From: Tessaracoccus antarcticus
GTDB lineage: Bacteria; Actinomycetota; Actinomycetes; Propionibacteriales; Propionibacteriaceae
Length of the DNA: 64,000 nt
Assembly (NCBI RefSeq): GCF_003688855.1
Contig: NZ_REFW01000004.1
Span: forward strand, 302,450-366,449
Direction: 5' to 3'
Numbering within the stretch: the first letter of the stretch is position 1; each line of letters begins with the position of its first letter. Positions 8,985 through 17,900 of this stretch are shown piece after piece. The translations under genes were made by a program, and so were the position numbers. A model generated the notes under the pieces. That model saw nothing but the letters and a program-made list of their open reading frames with translations. It made no database searches and had not been told where the DNA came from.

Positions 8985-10288
8985 GCACCCCAGTCATCGT
9001 CAACAACACTGCCGCGGGAACCCCGCCGCCGGCGTTGCGCAAGGTGGAGGCCCGGGAGAACCGCATCCAGCGGCTCTCCACGGGAGTCCTGCTCGCCGTC
9101 ATCGGGCTCATGCTGGTGTGGGGCACGTTCGGTACCGCGGGTGACGCAAAGATCGCCCTGTCCGACGCGTTCGACGCCGTCCAGTTGCCCACCATCGTCC
9201 TCCCGGGCGCCGTGACGGTGGCGCTGTGCGCGGTCCTGGTCCTGGGGGCGGCCCTCGCCTACCTCTCGGGGAGGTTCAACAAGCGCGCCATGACCATCGC
9301 CGGAGTCGTCGGTGGTGTCGCGCTCCTCATCGGTTTCATCACCTGGGCCGCCGCAGGCAGCATGGCCGTCTTCACCATGACGAATCAGTTGCAAGGCACC
9401 CTGGCCGTTGCCACCCCGCTCGTGTTCGGTGCGCTGTGTGGGGCACTGTCCGAACGTGCAGGTGTGGTCAACATCGCCATCGAGGGCCAGTTCCTGACGG
9501 CGGCCTTCGCCGGCGCCATCACCGGATCGCTCACCAAGTCACTGCTGGCCGCACTGATCGCCGCCATCCTGGCCGGCATGGCCATGGGCGCCCTGTTGGC
9601 GTTGTTCACGCTGAAGTACTTCGTGGACCATGTGGTGCTGGGCGTCGTGATCAACCTTCTGGCGGCGGGCCTCACGGGCTTCCTGTTCCACCAGCTGGTC
9701 GGCTCGGACACGGCGAAGTACAACGCGGTGCCCATCATGCAGCGCATCCCCATCCCGGGGCTGGAGAAGATCCCGTTCCTCGGCCCCATCCTGTTCAACC
9801 AGACAGCCCTCGCGTACCTCGCCATCCTGATGGTGCCGGCCGTGTGGTTCCTGCTGTTCAAGACCAAGTGGGGGCTCCGGGTCCGGGCCGTCGGGGAGCA
9901 CCCGCACGCGGCGGACACCGTGGGCATCAACGTGGTGGCCACGAAGTTCTCCTCCGTGGTGCTGGGTGGCGCCATGGCGGGGCTCGGCGGTGCCTACTTC
10001 ACGATCGGCTCCACGGGTGCCTTCCGCCCCGACATGACCGTCGGCAACGGCTTCATCGCCCTCGCCGCACTGATCATGGGGCGCTGGCACCCCGTCTGGG
10101 CAGCCCTCATGGCCGTCTTCTTCGGCTTCGTGACGCAGCTGGGCCAGACGCTGAACCCGCTGGGCAGCCCCATCGACAGCCAGTTCCTGCTGATGCTGCC
10201 GTACGTGGCCACGATCATCGCCGTCGCCGGTCTCGTGGGGCGCGTGCGTGCCCCCGCCGCCGACGGCGAGCACTTCGTGAAGGAGTGA
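8981..10288 (+). CDS. Nucleoside ABC transporter permease 2
   Basis: A 435-aa membrane partner of permease 1 (YufQ-like), with about 9-10 hydrophobic helices after a 30-residue cytoplasmic N-terminus. The family hallmark ERAGVVNIAIEGQ (about 150-162) and the coupling-region GEHPHAADTVGI are visible. ATG 8981 overlaps the preceding stop by 4 nt (ATGA). The gene is followed after 1 nt by cdd, which links uptake to deamination in one operon. Confidence 0.94.
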   Translation: MSTPVIVNNTAAGTPPPALRKVEARENRIQRLSTGVLLAVIGLMLVWGTFGTAGDAKIALSDAFDAVQLPTIVLPGAVTVALCAVLVLGAALAYLSGRFNKRAMTIAGVVGGVALLIGFITWAAAGSMAVFTMTNQLQGTLAVATPLVFGALCGALSERAGVVNIAIEGQFLTAAFAGAITGSLTKSLLAALIAAILAGMAMGALLALFTLKYFVDHVVLGVVINLLAAGLTGFLFHQLVGSDTAKYNAVPIMQRIPIPGLEKIPFLGPILFNQTALAYLAILMVPAVWFLLFKTKWGLRVRAVGEHPHAADTVGINVVATKFSSVVLGGAMAGLGGAYFTIGSTGAFRPDMTVGNGFIALAALIMGRWHPVWAALMAVFFGFVTQLGQTLNPLGSPIDSQFLLMLPYVATIIAVAGLVGRVRAPAADGEHFVKE

Positions 10289-10289
10289 C

Positions 10290-10700
10290 GTGGACGTCGA
10301 CTGGGAAAGCCTGAGGACTGCTGCGCGGGAGGTGGCGACGCGGGCCTACGCGCCCTACTCCCACTACCCCGTGGGTGCGGCAGCCCTCGTGGACGACGGC
10401 CGCACAGTCGTCGGCTGCAACGTGGAGAACGCTGCCTACGGCGTGACGCTCTGCGCCGAGTGTGGCCTCGTCTCGTCGCTGGTGGCGGGTGGGGGCGGCC
10501 GACTGGTGGCGTTCACGTGCGTCAATGGCAACGATGACCTCATCATGCCGTGTGGGAGGTGCCGCCAACTCCTGCACGAGCACGGTGGGCCCTCCCTCCT
10601 CGTCGACACCCCTGAGGGCGTGTGGACGCTCGCACAGGTGTTGCCGCAGGCGTTCGGACCACAGGACCTGGCAGATGTGACGGGCCCGATCGACCGATAG
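10290..10700 (+). CDS. cdd: Cytidine deaminase
   Basis: Converts cytidine and deoxycytidine to (deoxy)uridine in pyrimidine salvage. The 136-aa length matches the small tetrameric class. Zinc and catalytic residues are present: NVENAAYG, then CAE (general acid/base Glu), then PCGRC. GTG 10290 is preceded by AAGGAG (10280-10285) and lies 1 nt after the permease stop, so it is almost certainly in the transporter operon. Its position supports nucleosides as the transported substrates. Confidence 0.96.
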   Translation: MDVDWESLRTAAREVATRAYAPYSHYPVGAAALVDDGRTVVGCNVENAAYGVTLCAECGLVSSLVAGGGGRLVAFTCVNGNDDLIMPCGRCRQLLHEHGGPSLLVDTPEGVWTLAQVLPQAFGPQDLADVTGPIDR

Positions 10701-10709
10701 GTTGACCCC

Positions 10710-12716
10710 ATGCAACCACCGCCCACGAACCTGCCCAACGGCGGCCCTCCCGGGCAGCCGCCGGACAACGGTGGGGGGCCGGGGCAGCCGTCGCAGGGCC
10801 GTCAGGGTGATCAGAGTGCCGGGCGGCCACCCCACCAGGGGCGGCCCGTGCCGCAGGACCAATCTGGTCAGCAGGCACAGCAGCAGCGGTGGCCCGGGCA
10901 GCCGCCCCCGCAGGGATGGTCCGGGCAGCCACCCCACGGGTGGCCGGGGACACAGGCCCCGGAGTGGCAAAGGCAGCAACAGCCCTCGCAGGCGTACCCG
11001 CCCGGCTTCGACCCGAGGGTGTGGCGGGGTGCCCCGCCCGCCGGGGTGCGCTACCCGCCCCCACCAGCGTTCAATCAGCCGGCGTTCGATCAGCGCCCGC
11101 TTGCGCCACAACCCCCCAGGAAGACGCTCGATCCCGCCCAGCGCGAGGAGGTGGCCACCACCTTGTTCTACACGGTGGGCTCGGCCATCCTGATCGCGGG
11201 CGTCGTCCTGCTCATCGCCCTGGTGTTCCCTCTGTCCTCCTCGCTGCTGGTCTACGCCTTCGCGCTGGGTGTCAGCGTCGTCTCGCTGGTGTTCGTCCTG
11301 CTGAAGCGTGCGTCCCGGGCAGGTATGGTCATCCTCCTGATCGGGGCGGCCCTGGGGCTGGGGGCGGCCACGGTGGCGTGGCAGAACGTTGACGTGGCGC
11401 CGGTGGTGGGTCTGGGCATGGCCACGCTCCTGGCATCCATAGCGGCCATGGCCGCCCGGCTGGGGAGCTCACCGGCGACGCTGGTGTGGCTCGCCTGGGC
11501 CGCGTTCGTCGTGGACTTCGCGGCTCCTGACGCTTTCACGTCGGCGCTTGTGGGGGCCTGCTGCCTCGCGGCCATGATGGGGCGAGGGTGGCCGCGCCAT
11601 CAACTGGGCGTAGCCCTTGCCATCGTCTTCTGCGGGTTGCAGGGCGTCAGCGGTCCCGATCCAGCATGGCCGCTCCTCTGGTTGGCCTCCACGGTTGTCC
11701 TGACGCTGTGGTTCGTGCATTTCCACCGCGCGACCCCGGCCGTTGCCCGCCCCCACACTGCCAAGCGGCCACCGTGGGCTCTGCCCACGCGGGGTGAGGT
11801 GGGCGGGCAGCCGTGGGAGCTCAGTATCATCCTGCTGCCCACGGCATGGTTCGTCTCCTTCCTGGTCCGAGGGGCTCCGGAATGGCTTCCGCTCCTCCTG
11901 GCGGGCATCATCCTCGTGTCCGCTCTGGTCCTGCCCGAGCCACCGGAGGCCGTGAATCCCCAGGGACCACTTCGGGACGGTCTTGCACTGGCAGCCGCAG
12001 CCGCGGTGGGCATCACGCTCCTGGCCGGACGCATTGACCCGGTGGTGGAGCCACTGGTGCTCCTGGCACTGGCGATCGCGGCGCAGGTGGTTCCCGTGGT
12101 CAGGTCCTCAGTGGGGTGGTTGTTCCGCGCCGTCGCTGCGGTCCTGGCGCTCTTCGCCGGCGGCGGCGCCGTCGTGGCCGTCTGGGGTGGGGCATCGGAA
12201 CTGGTGTCCGATCCCGTCACGATCCTGCAGGGCATCCTGCTCACGGTCCTGGGCGTCACCCTCGTGGTGTTTCGGCACGGCCGCGTCAACGAGGTGCTCG
12301 ACGGCATCCGCTTCGTGGGTGGTCTGTACCTGTGCGTCCACGCTGTGGTGCTGGTCGCATCCCTCGTCGGTCTCCAGGTGGGTGACCTCGAGGGTGGATT
12401 CCTCGTCGGTCACACCCTGGCCTCGCTGGGCTGGATGGGGTTCGCCGCCTTCCTGGCCCTGCGCAAGGGCTCAGCCGCGGACCTGACGCTCGCGGCCGTC
12501 GTCGCCCTTGGCGCGGCAACGAAACTGGTCCTGTTCGACATGGCCACCCTTTCGGGCCTCGCCCGGGTGGCGGCGTTCATGGGGTGCGGTGCCATCATGG
12601 TCGTCATCGCCTTCCTGCGGCAACGGCGTCGGCCCACCACCGGATTCCCGTCGCCGGACCAGATGCCCCCACCCGTCCCCGCATCGTGGGGATCAGACGC
12701 CCGCAACAGCCGATGA
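10710..12716 (+). CDS. Large Pro/Gln/Gly-rich polytopic membrane protein, function unknown
   Basis: A 668-aa protein in two parts. Residues 1 to about 140 are low-complexity, rich in Pro, Gln and Gly with repeated PGQPP/WPGQPP-like elements. The rest is a series of about 16-18 hydrophobic helices with very few charged loops. The helix-rich part recalls large polytopic proteins such as DUF2339 members, but I cannot assign it. ATG 10710 follows TAGGTT (10698-10703) with a 6-nt gap, so it probably has its own leaderless transcript although it lies between cdd and add. It overlaps add by 4 nt. A role in the envelope or in sensing nucleosides is only a guess from position. Confidence 0.8.
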   Translation: MQPPPTNLPNGGPPGQPPDNGGGPGQPSQGRQGDQSAGRPPHQGRPVPQDQSGQQAQQQRWPGQPPPQGWSGQPPHGWPGTQAPEWQRQQQPSQAYPPGFDPRVWRGAPPAGVRYPPPPAFNQPAFDQRPLAPQPPRKTLDPAQREEVATTLFYTVGSAILIAGVVLLIALVFPLSSSLLVYAFALGVSVVSLVFVLLKRASRAGMVILLIGAALGLGAATVAWQNVDVAPVVGLGMATLLASIAAMAARLGSSPATLVWLAWAAFVVDFAAPDAFTSALVGACCLAAMMGRGWPRHQLGVALAIVFCGLQGVSGPDPAWPLLWLASTVVLTLWFVHFHRATPAVARPHTAKRPPWALPTRGEVGGQPWELSIILLPTAWFVSFLVRGAPEWLPLLLAGIILVSALVLPEPPEAVNPQGPLRDGLALAAAAAVGITLLAGRIDPVVEPLVLLALAIAAQVVPVVRSSVGWLFRAVAAVLALFAGGGAVVAVWGGASELVSDPVTILQGILLTVLGVTLVVFRHGRVNEVLDGIRFVGGLYLCVHAVVLVASLVGLQVGDLEGGFLVGHTLASLGWMGFAAFLALRKGSAADLTLAAVVALGAATKLVLFDMATLSGLARVAAFMGCGAIMVVIAFLRQRRRPTTGFPSPDQMPPPVPASWGSDARNSR

Positions 12717-13861
12717 GCCCGAGTTCAACTGAGTCACAGATCAACGAGAAGGGAAACACTGCCTTGCTTGGTGTAGAAGAGATCCGCACACTGCCGAAAG
12801 TCGCGCTGCACGATCATCTGGACGGAGGGTTGAGGCCGGCCACAATCATCGAACACTGCGCCGACAACGGCGCCCAGTTGCCCACCACGGACCCTGAGGC
12901 CCTGCGTCGCTGGTTCTTCGAGGCGGCTGACTCCGGATCCCTGGTGCGCTACCTCGAGACGTTCGACCACACCATTGCAGCCATGCAAACCGCCGACCAG
13001 TTGGCGCGCGTGGCCCGCGAGTTCGTGCTGGATCAGGCTGCTGACGGCGTGATCTACGCCGAGGCCCGCTACGCCCCGGAGCAGCACCTCCGCCAGGGAC
13101 TGGCGCTCCCGGACGTGGTGGAGGCTGTGGGCAGGGGACTGGTCGAGGGCATGGCGGAGGCGGAAGCGCTGGGTCAGGGCATCGTCGCCCAGCAGATCGT
13201 CACCTCCATGCGCCACGGCGAACCCACCATTGAGATTGCCGATCTCGCAGTGCGCTACCGCCACGAGAGCGTGTGCGGTTTCGACATTGCCGGCGCCGAG
13301 GACGGCTTCCCGCCGTCCAGGTTCCAGGCGGCGTTCGACCACCTCAAACACAACAATGCCTACTTCACCATCCACGCCGGCGAGGCATTCGGCCTCCCCT
13401 CGATCTGGGAGGCAGTGCAGTTGTGCGGCGCCAACCGGCTGGGCCACGGTGTCCGGATCGTCGAGGACATCACCGTTGACGAGAACGGTCGGCGGCACCT
13501 TGGCGACCTCGCGGCCTACGTGCGCAACGAGCGCATTCCGCTGGAGCTGTGCCCCAGTTCCAATCTGCAGACGGGCATCGCCGACACCATCGCGAACCAT
13601 CCCATCGGGATGCTCAAGGACCTCGGCTTCCGCATCACCGTGAACTGCGACAACAGGCTCATGAGCGACACCAGCATGAGCCGGGAGTTCGCCAAACTGG
13701 TCGACGCGTTCGGCTGGGATCTCGACGACGTGGAGTGGGTCACCATCAACGCCATGAAGTCGGCGTTCCTGCCCTTCGACGAGCGGCTCGCCCTCATCCA
13801 GGGCATCATCAAGCCGGCCTACGCGCAGTTCCGCAGCAACGCGGGTCCTACTGCTCGATGA
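12713..13861 (+). CDS. add: Adenosine deaminase
   Basis: Deaminates adenosine and deoxyadenosine to (deoxy)inosine; closes the nucleoside uptake/salvage locus. The metal-dependent amidohydrolase motifs are intact: LHDHLDGGLRP, HAGEAFG, LCPSSNLQTG and the Asp-bearing VNCDNRLMSDTS typical of the actinobacterial branch. Two starts are possible. ATG 12713 overlaps the upstream stop (ATGA) but has no Shine-Dalgarno sequence. TTG 12764 has GAGAAGGG at 12746-12753 and would begin 10 residues before LPKVALHDH, as most family members do. I keep the longer form but consider TTG 12764 at least as likely. The 3' end overlaps convergent pcm by 14 nt. Confidence 0.95.
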   Translation: MSPSSTESQINEKGNTALLGVEEIRTLPKVALHDHLDGGLRPATIIEHCADNGAQLPTTDPEALRRWFFEAADSGSLVRYLETFDHTIAAMQTADQLARVAREFVLDQAADGVIYAEARYAPEQHLRQGLALPDVVEAVGRGLVEGMAEAEALGQGIVAQQIVTSMRHGEPTIEIADLAVRYRHESVCGFDIAGAEDGFPPSRFQAAFDHLKHNNAYFTIHAGEAFGLPSIWEAVQLCGANRLGHGVRIVEDITVDENGRRHLGDLAAYVRNERIPLELCPSSNLQTGIADTIANHPIGMLKDLGFRITVNCDNRLMSDTSMSREFAKLVDAFGWDLDDVEWVTINAMKSAFLPFDERLALIQGIIKPAYAQFRSNAGPTAR

Positions 13862-14417
13862 GGGGCACGAACACGTAGAGACCGTGCTGCGTGACGTGGG
13901 TGGCGCCGTCGCGGCGTTCCACCCGCGTCATCACGCCGGCGATGGGGATCACCATGACACCGTCGGGCCGCAGCTGGCGCACGAGTCCCCGTGGCAGGTG
14001 CGTGGCCTCGGCCGATACGAGGATGCGGTCGAAGGGGGCGTCCATGGGTGCTCCCAGCACCCCGGGCGTCGATACCCGGACCGTTGCCTGCGGCCACGGT
14101 CCGGTGGCATCGAGCGCCGCACGGGCGCCGAGCGCCAGGTCGGCGATCCGTTCGATGCCCAGCACGGATCCGTCCGCGCCCACCAGATGCGCCAGCAGTC
14201 CCGTCGTCCATCCGGAGCCTGACCCCAGGTCCAGCACCTTGTGGCCGGGCTGGACGTCCAGCAGTTCCAGCATGGCGGCGACGGTGCTGGGCTGGGAGTT
14301 CGTCTGTCCATGGATGAGGGGCAGTGGGCGGTCGGAGTGGGCATGGGGTCGCATGCTCGCCGGCAGGAAGGCGGTGCGCGGCACCGCCTCGAAAGCTGAT
14401 TGCACGGCCGCTCTCAT
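13848..14417 (-). CDS. pcm: Protein-L-isoaspartate O-methyltransferase
   Basis: Repairs isoaspartyl residues in aged proteins using S-adenosylmethionine. The 189-aa product has the N-terminal family segment RTAFLP, the loop INGQTNSQPST-like (here HGQTNSQPST) and SAM motif I VLDLGSGSGWTTG (about 68-80). The start at 14417 is supported by an upstream GGAGGAGG. It is convergent with add (14-nt overlap) and divergent from mscR, so it is probably monocistronic. Confidence 0.93.
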   Translation of the reverse strand: MRAAVQSAFEAVPRTAFLPASMRPHAHSDRPLPLIHGQTNSQPSTVAAMLELLDVQPGHKVLDLGSGSGWTTGLLAHLVGADGSVLGIERIADLALGARAALDATGPWPQATVRVSTPGVLGAPMDAPFDRILVSAEATHLPRGLVRQLRPDGVMVIPIAGVMTRVERRDGATHVTQHGLYVFVPLIEQ

Positions 14418-14536
14418 GGCTCCTCCTCCATCACGTCCACAGCAATGTGTCGTCCCAGCCTACGCGGCTGCGTCGCCTCGGTGTCCCATCAATCGGAAGC
14501 CGCCCAAGCGGTTGAACGGATCACTACAGTCGGGGC

Positions 14537-15622
14537 ATGCAAACAGTTCGAGGCGTTGTTGCCATGGCCAAGGGTGAGCCTGTCGAGATCACCGACATCC
14601 ACATCCCCGACCCCGGGCCGGGGGAGGCCGTGGTGGCCATCCAGGCGTGCGGTGTGTGCCACACCGACGTGGCGTACCGCGACGGCGGCATCACTGACGA
14701 GTTCCCCTTCCTCCTCGGCCATGAGGCGGCGGGACTGGTGGAGTCGGTGGGTGAGGGGGTCACCAACGTCGCCCCCGGCGACTTCGTCGTCCTCAACTGG
14801 CGGGCGGTGTGCGGCGAGTGCCGCGCCTGCCTCCGTGGTGAACCCCAGTACTGCTTCAACACGTTCAACGCCACGCAGAAGATGACGTTGGCCGACGGCA
14901 CCGAACTCACGCCGGCACTCGGCATCGGGTCGTTCGCCGACAAGACGCTCGTGCACTCCGGCCAGTGCACGAAGGTGGACCCCGAGGCACGCCCGGCCGC
15001 CGTCGGGCTCCTGGGCTGCGGCGTCATGGCAGGGTTGGGCGCCGCCATCAACACGGGGCACGTCACCCGTGGGCAGAGCGTCGCCGTCATCGGGTGCGGC
15101 GGCGTGGGAGCGGCGGCCATCGCCGGTGCGGTGCTCGCCGGAGCCAGCCGCATCATTGCCGTGGACCTGGAGGACAAGAAGCTGGAATGGGCACGGGGCC
15201 TCGGCGCCACCCACACCATCAACTCGTCCAAGGGTGATGTGGTCGAGGAGATCCGCGAACTCACGGGGGGCTTCGGCGCCGACGTGGTGATCGACGCCGT
15301 CGGTATCCCGCTGACTTGGAAGCAGGCGTTCTACGCCCGCGACCTCGCCGGGACGCTCGTCCTCGTGGGTGTGCCGCACCCCGACGCAACGGTGCCGGAC
15401 ATTCCGCTGCTGGACGTCTTCGGCCACGGCGGCTCCCTGAAATCCAGCTGGTACGGCGATTGCCTGCCGTCGCGGGACTTCCCGATGCTGGTGGACCTGT
15501 ACCAACAGGGCCGACTCGACCTCGACGCGTTCGTGAGCGAGGAGATCGGTCTCGATGATGTGGAAGGAGCGTTTACGAAGATGCACAAGGGAGACGTTCT
15601 GCGATCGGTGGTGGTCTGGTGA
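14537..15622 (+). CDS. mscR: S-(hydroxymethyl)mycothiol dehydrogenase
   Basis: Mycothiol-dependent formaldehyde oxidation (the product also reduces S-nitrosomycothiol in some hosts). This 361-aa zinc-dependent medium-chain dehydrogenase has catalytic-zinc residues in CGVCHTD and GHEAAG, a structural-zinc lobe [15 protein letters not shown], and the NAD-binding [12 protein letters not shown] 14537 is preceded by TACAGT (14525-14530) with a 6-nt gap: leaderless. A GTGA overlap couples it to the MBL-fold gene, the same pairing known as Rv2259/Rv2260 in M. tuberculosis. Its presence implies the host makes mycothiol. Confidence 0.93.
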   Translation: MQTVRGVVAMAKGEPVEITDIHIPDPGPGEAVVAIQACGVCHTDVAYRDGGITDEFPFLLGHEAAGLVESVGEGVTNVAPGDFVVLNWRAVCGECRACLRGEPQYCFNTFNATQKMTLADGTELTPALGIGSFADKTLVHSGQCTKVDPEARPAAVGLLGCGVMAGLGAAINTGHVTRGQSVAVIGCGGVGAAAIAGAVLAGASRIIAVDLEDKKLEWARGLGATHTINSSKGDVVEEIRELTGGFGADVVIDAVGIPLTWKQAFYARDLAGTLVLVGVPHPDATVPDIPLLDVFGHGGSLKSSWYGDCLPSRDFPMLVDLYQQGRLDLDAFVSEEIGLDDVEGAFTKMHKGDVLRSVVVW

Positions 15623-16227
15623 ACGCCATCACGCAAGCAGTGACCAGGGGAACCTTCAGCCTCGACGGCCAGACTTTCGACGTCGAGAACAACGTGTGGA
15701 TCGTGGGTGACGACAAGGAGGTGGTGATCATCGACGCGCCGCATGACGTCGACACCATCCTGAAGGCCGTCGACGGACGCTCCGTCAGGGCCATCATCTG
15801 CACCCACGCACACGACGACCATGTTCGTGTGGCCCCCGAACTGTCTGACCGCACGGGGGCGCCCATCTGGCTGCACCCCGACGACGAAGAAGTCTGGGAC
15901 CTCACGCACCCCGATCGGCACTGGGACAAGGACCTCGCCGAGGGGCAGCAGATCAGCGTCGGCGGCATCGATTTGTGGGTCATCCACACACCGGGGCATT
16001 CGCCGGGTGCCGTGTGCCTCTACGCGTCAGATCTCGGCACCCTGTTCTCCGGAGACACCCTCTTCAAGGGTGGCCCCGGCGCCACGGGCCGCTCGTTCAG
16101 CGACGAGGACGTGATCCTGGACTCGATCCGCCGGAAGCTGTTCGCGCTGCCTGAGGAGACCGTGGTCCACACTGGTCATGGCGACTCGACGACCATCGGC
16201 GCCGAGGTCGACGCACTGGGGCGCTGA
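15619..16227 (+). CDS. Metallo-beta-lactamase-fold hydrolase, mscR partner
   Basis: A 202-aa glyoxalase-II-like hydrolase. The binuclear metal motif THAHDDH (about residues 56-62), the later His in HTPGHSPGA, the Asp in FSGDTLF and a C-terminal TGHGDST are all present. Translational coupling to mscR suggests it hydrolyses the S-formylmycothiol produced by MscR, releasing formate; this is inference from context. GTG 15619 overlaps the mscR stop by 4 nt. Confidence 0.9.
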   Translation: MNAITQAVTRGTFSLDGQTFDVENNVWIVGDDKEVVIIDAPHDVDTILKAVDGRSVRAIICTHAHDDHVRVAPELSDRTGAPIWLHPDDEEVWDLTHPDRHWDKDLAEGQQISVGGIDLWVIHTPGHSPGAVCLYASDLGTLFSGDTLFKGGPGATGRSFSDEDVILDSIRRKLFALPEETVVHTGHGDSTTIGAEVDALGR

Positions 16228-16230
16228 CGC

Positions 16231-17091
16231 TCAGCCCAGCGGACGCACGGCCACGTCCAGGGACAGTGTGTGGGAGCCCCCCGCGGGGACGGTCACCGCG
16301 CGGTGCTGGACGTTGCCCACCTCCACGCACACCATCTGCGTCCACTCCTCGCCCGCCCAGCCCGTCAACGACCGGGCGCCGTCGGGACCGGGATTCCACA
16401 CGATGGTGCTGGCGGCGTCCCCCGGGGTGAGGGCGATGATGCGGTCGTCGTCCGTGATGGTGACGTTGCCGGGGGCGTCATAGATGCGGTCGGTGTGCCC
16501 GTGTATCCGCAGCACGTCGTCCGCGTCGTGCCACGCGGCCCCGTCGGTGTAGTCGCGATATCGGGTCCCGGCCAGGCCATCGATGACGACATCGGAGATG
16601 TGGGAGACGGCGAAGTAGCAGTGGAACGCCTCGTCGAGGACAAAACTGGTGCTGGGTGAGCCTGTCGTGAACGACAGGTGAAGGGTTTCGCCGAACTGTG
16701 CCTCGTGGCGGAACCAGATGTCGGAGGGGTAGGCATCGGCGCCCGGGAGGTGTGCGACCTCATCGCCGGAGCACTCCCACACCAGGGTGGTGGCCGCGTC
16801 GGACGTGGTGTCCTCGACGAGTCGCCACGGCACCCACCGCACCAGCCCGTGGGGGCGCGGGACGTCCACGTCGTCTCGTCCCCTGCCGAACCACGGTGCG
16901 CAGATCGGAATCCCGCCATGCACCTCGTCGTCGATGCCCACGAGGGCCTCGCGGCTCACGAACAGCACGTCACGCTGCCCCCGAGGTTGCCAACTGGTGA
17001 CGGTGGCACCCAGATCCAGTGCAGCGCCGCGGCAGGTGGAGTTCACTGTGGTGCGCAGTCCGGCGGTGGCCAGCTCATCAGGTGTCGGCAT
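16231..17091 (-). CDS. D-hexose-6-phosphate mutarotase (YeaD family)
   Basis: Interconverts anomers of glucose-6-phosphate-like sugars. The 286-aa aldose-1-epimerase-fold protein shows the family segments GGIPICAPWFG and PHGLVRWVPW near residues 60-95 and a late Glu/Asp-rich region. The start ATG 17091 (a GTG at 17097 is possible) has TATCTT on the minus strand (17098-17103) with a 6-nt gap, so it is probably leaderless. The stop lies 3 nt past the convergent MBL gene. Confidence 0.88.
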   Translation of the reverse strand: MPTPDELATAGLRTTVNSTCRGAALDLGATVTSWQPRGQRDVLFVSREALVGIDDEVHGGIPICAPWFGRGRDDVDVPRPHGLVRWVPWRLVEDTTSDAATTLVWECSGDEVAHLPGADAYPSDIWFRHEAQFGETLHLSFTTGSPSTSFVLDEAFHCYFAVSHISDVVIDGLAGTRYRDYTDGAAWHDADDVLRIHGHTDRIYDAPGNVTITDDDRIIALTPGDAASTIVWNPGPDGARSLTGWAGEEWTQMVCVEVGNVQHRAVTVPAGGSHTLSLDVAVRPLG

Positions 17092-17162
17092 GCGCACAAG
17101 ATATCGGCTGCGGCTCGGGGCCGTCCGACTGGGCGGTCCAAGGGTGTGAGTAGCATGACCCC

Positions 17163-17669
17163 ATGGCAGAAGAAGCGGTCGCCGCCCCGGAGCGCGAAGT
17201 CCTCACCTGGTCCGAACTGGGCGAGGTCACCGACCACCTGGCCCAGCAGGTGGCGGCGTCCGGTTTCCGCCCCGACGTCATCATCGCCATCGCCCGGGGA
17301 GGTCTGGTGCTGGCCGGGAGCCTCACCTACGCACTCGACGTGAAACTGGTGGACGCCATCAATGTTGAGTTCTACGTGGACGTCAACGAGACGCGCCCGG
17401 ATCCCATCCTGCTTGCCCCCATGCTCGACAGCGCCTCGATCGCCGAGCAGAAGATTCTCATCGTCGACGACGTCGCCGACTCCGGGCGGACGCTGGCGCT
17501 GGTCATCAAGCTGTTGCGGGGTTTCGGCGCAGACGTTCGCAGCGCAGTGGCGTACCACAAGCCCCGCAGCATCGTGGCTCCCGACTTCTCCTGGCGCCAC
17601 ACCGAAGCCTGGATCACGTTCCCGTGGTCGGCCAACCCGCCCATCGTGCGCAGGGGGGACCGTGGCTGA
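17163..17669 (+). CDS. Phosphoribosyltransferase-domain protein
   Basis: A 168-aa type I phosphoribosyltransferase. The PRPP-binding motif ILIVDDVADSGRTL (about 99-112) and the upstream IIAIARGGLVLAG are clear. It resembles xanthine/hypoxanthine-guanine PRTases of the GPT type, suggesting purine base salvage, but the hood region is too divergent to name the base. ATG 17163 follows TAGCAT (17151-17156) with a 6-nt gap: leaderless. It overlaps the next small gene by 8 nt. Confidence 0.85.
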   Translation: MAEEAVAAPEREVLTWSELGEVTDHLAQQVAASGFRPDVIIAIARGGLVLAGSLTYALDVKLVDAINVEFYVDVNETRPDPILLAPMLDSASIAEQKILIVDDVADSGRTLALVIKLLRGFGADVRSAVAYHKPRSIVAPDFSWRHTEAWITFPWSANPPIVRRGDRG

Positions 17670-17877
17670 GATCCGCAAGCACAACCCGGAATCCGGTGAC
17701 GGCCTCGGCGACCTGGTGCGCCGGGCACTGGGTGAGACAATCCGTCCCACCCCGCCCGGGCAGCAGGCCACATCGGAGACAGGGGACCCCCACCACGGGA
17801 GCACGCCGCCCGAGGACGAACCGCGCGCGGATGCGCTGCCGACCTGGCCTTCGGACGGACCCACCTTCACGTTCTGA
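17662..17877 (+). CDS. Small hydrophilic protein coupled to the phosphoribosyltransferase
   Basis: A 71-aa ORF starting at GTG 17662, preceded by AGGGGGG (17652-17658) and overlapping the phosphoribosyltransferase stop by 8 nt. The product begins MAEIRKHNPESGDGLGDLVR, then becomes Pro/Asp/Glu-rich and acidic, ending in PTFTF. No transmembrane segment or known domain. The overlap and Shine-Dalgarno sequence argue for a real, translationally coupled gene that automated annotation may miss. Function unknown. Confidence 0.62.
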   Translation: MAEIRKHNPESGDGLGDLVRRALGETIRPTPPGQQATSETGDPHHGSTPPEDEPRADALPTWPSDGPTFTF

Positions 17878-17900
17878 CGTCGCACGTTAGGATCGTCTGC

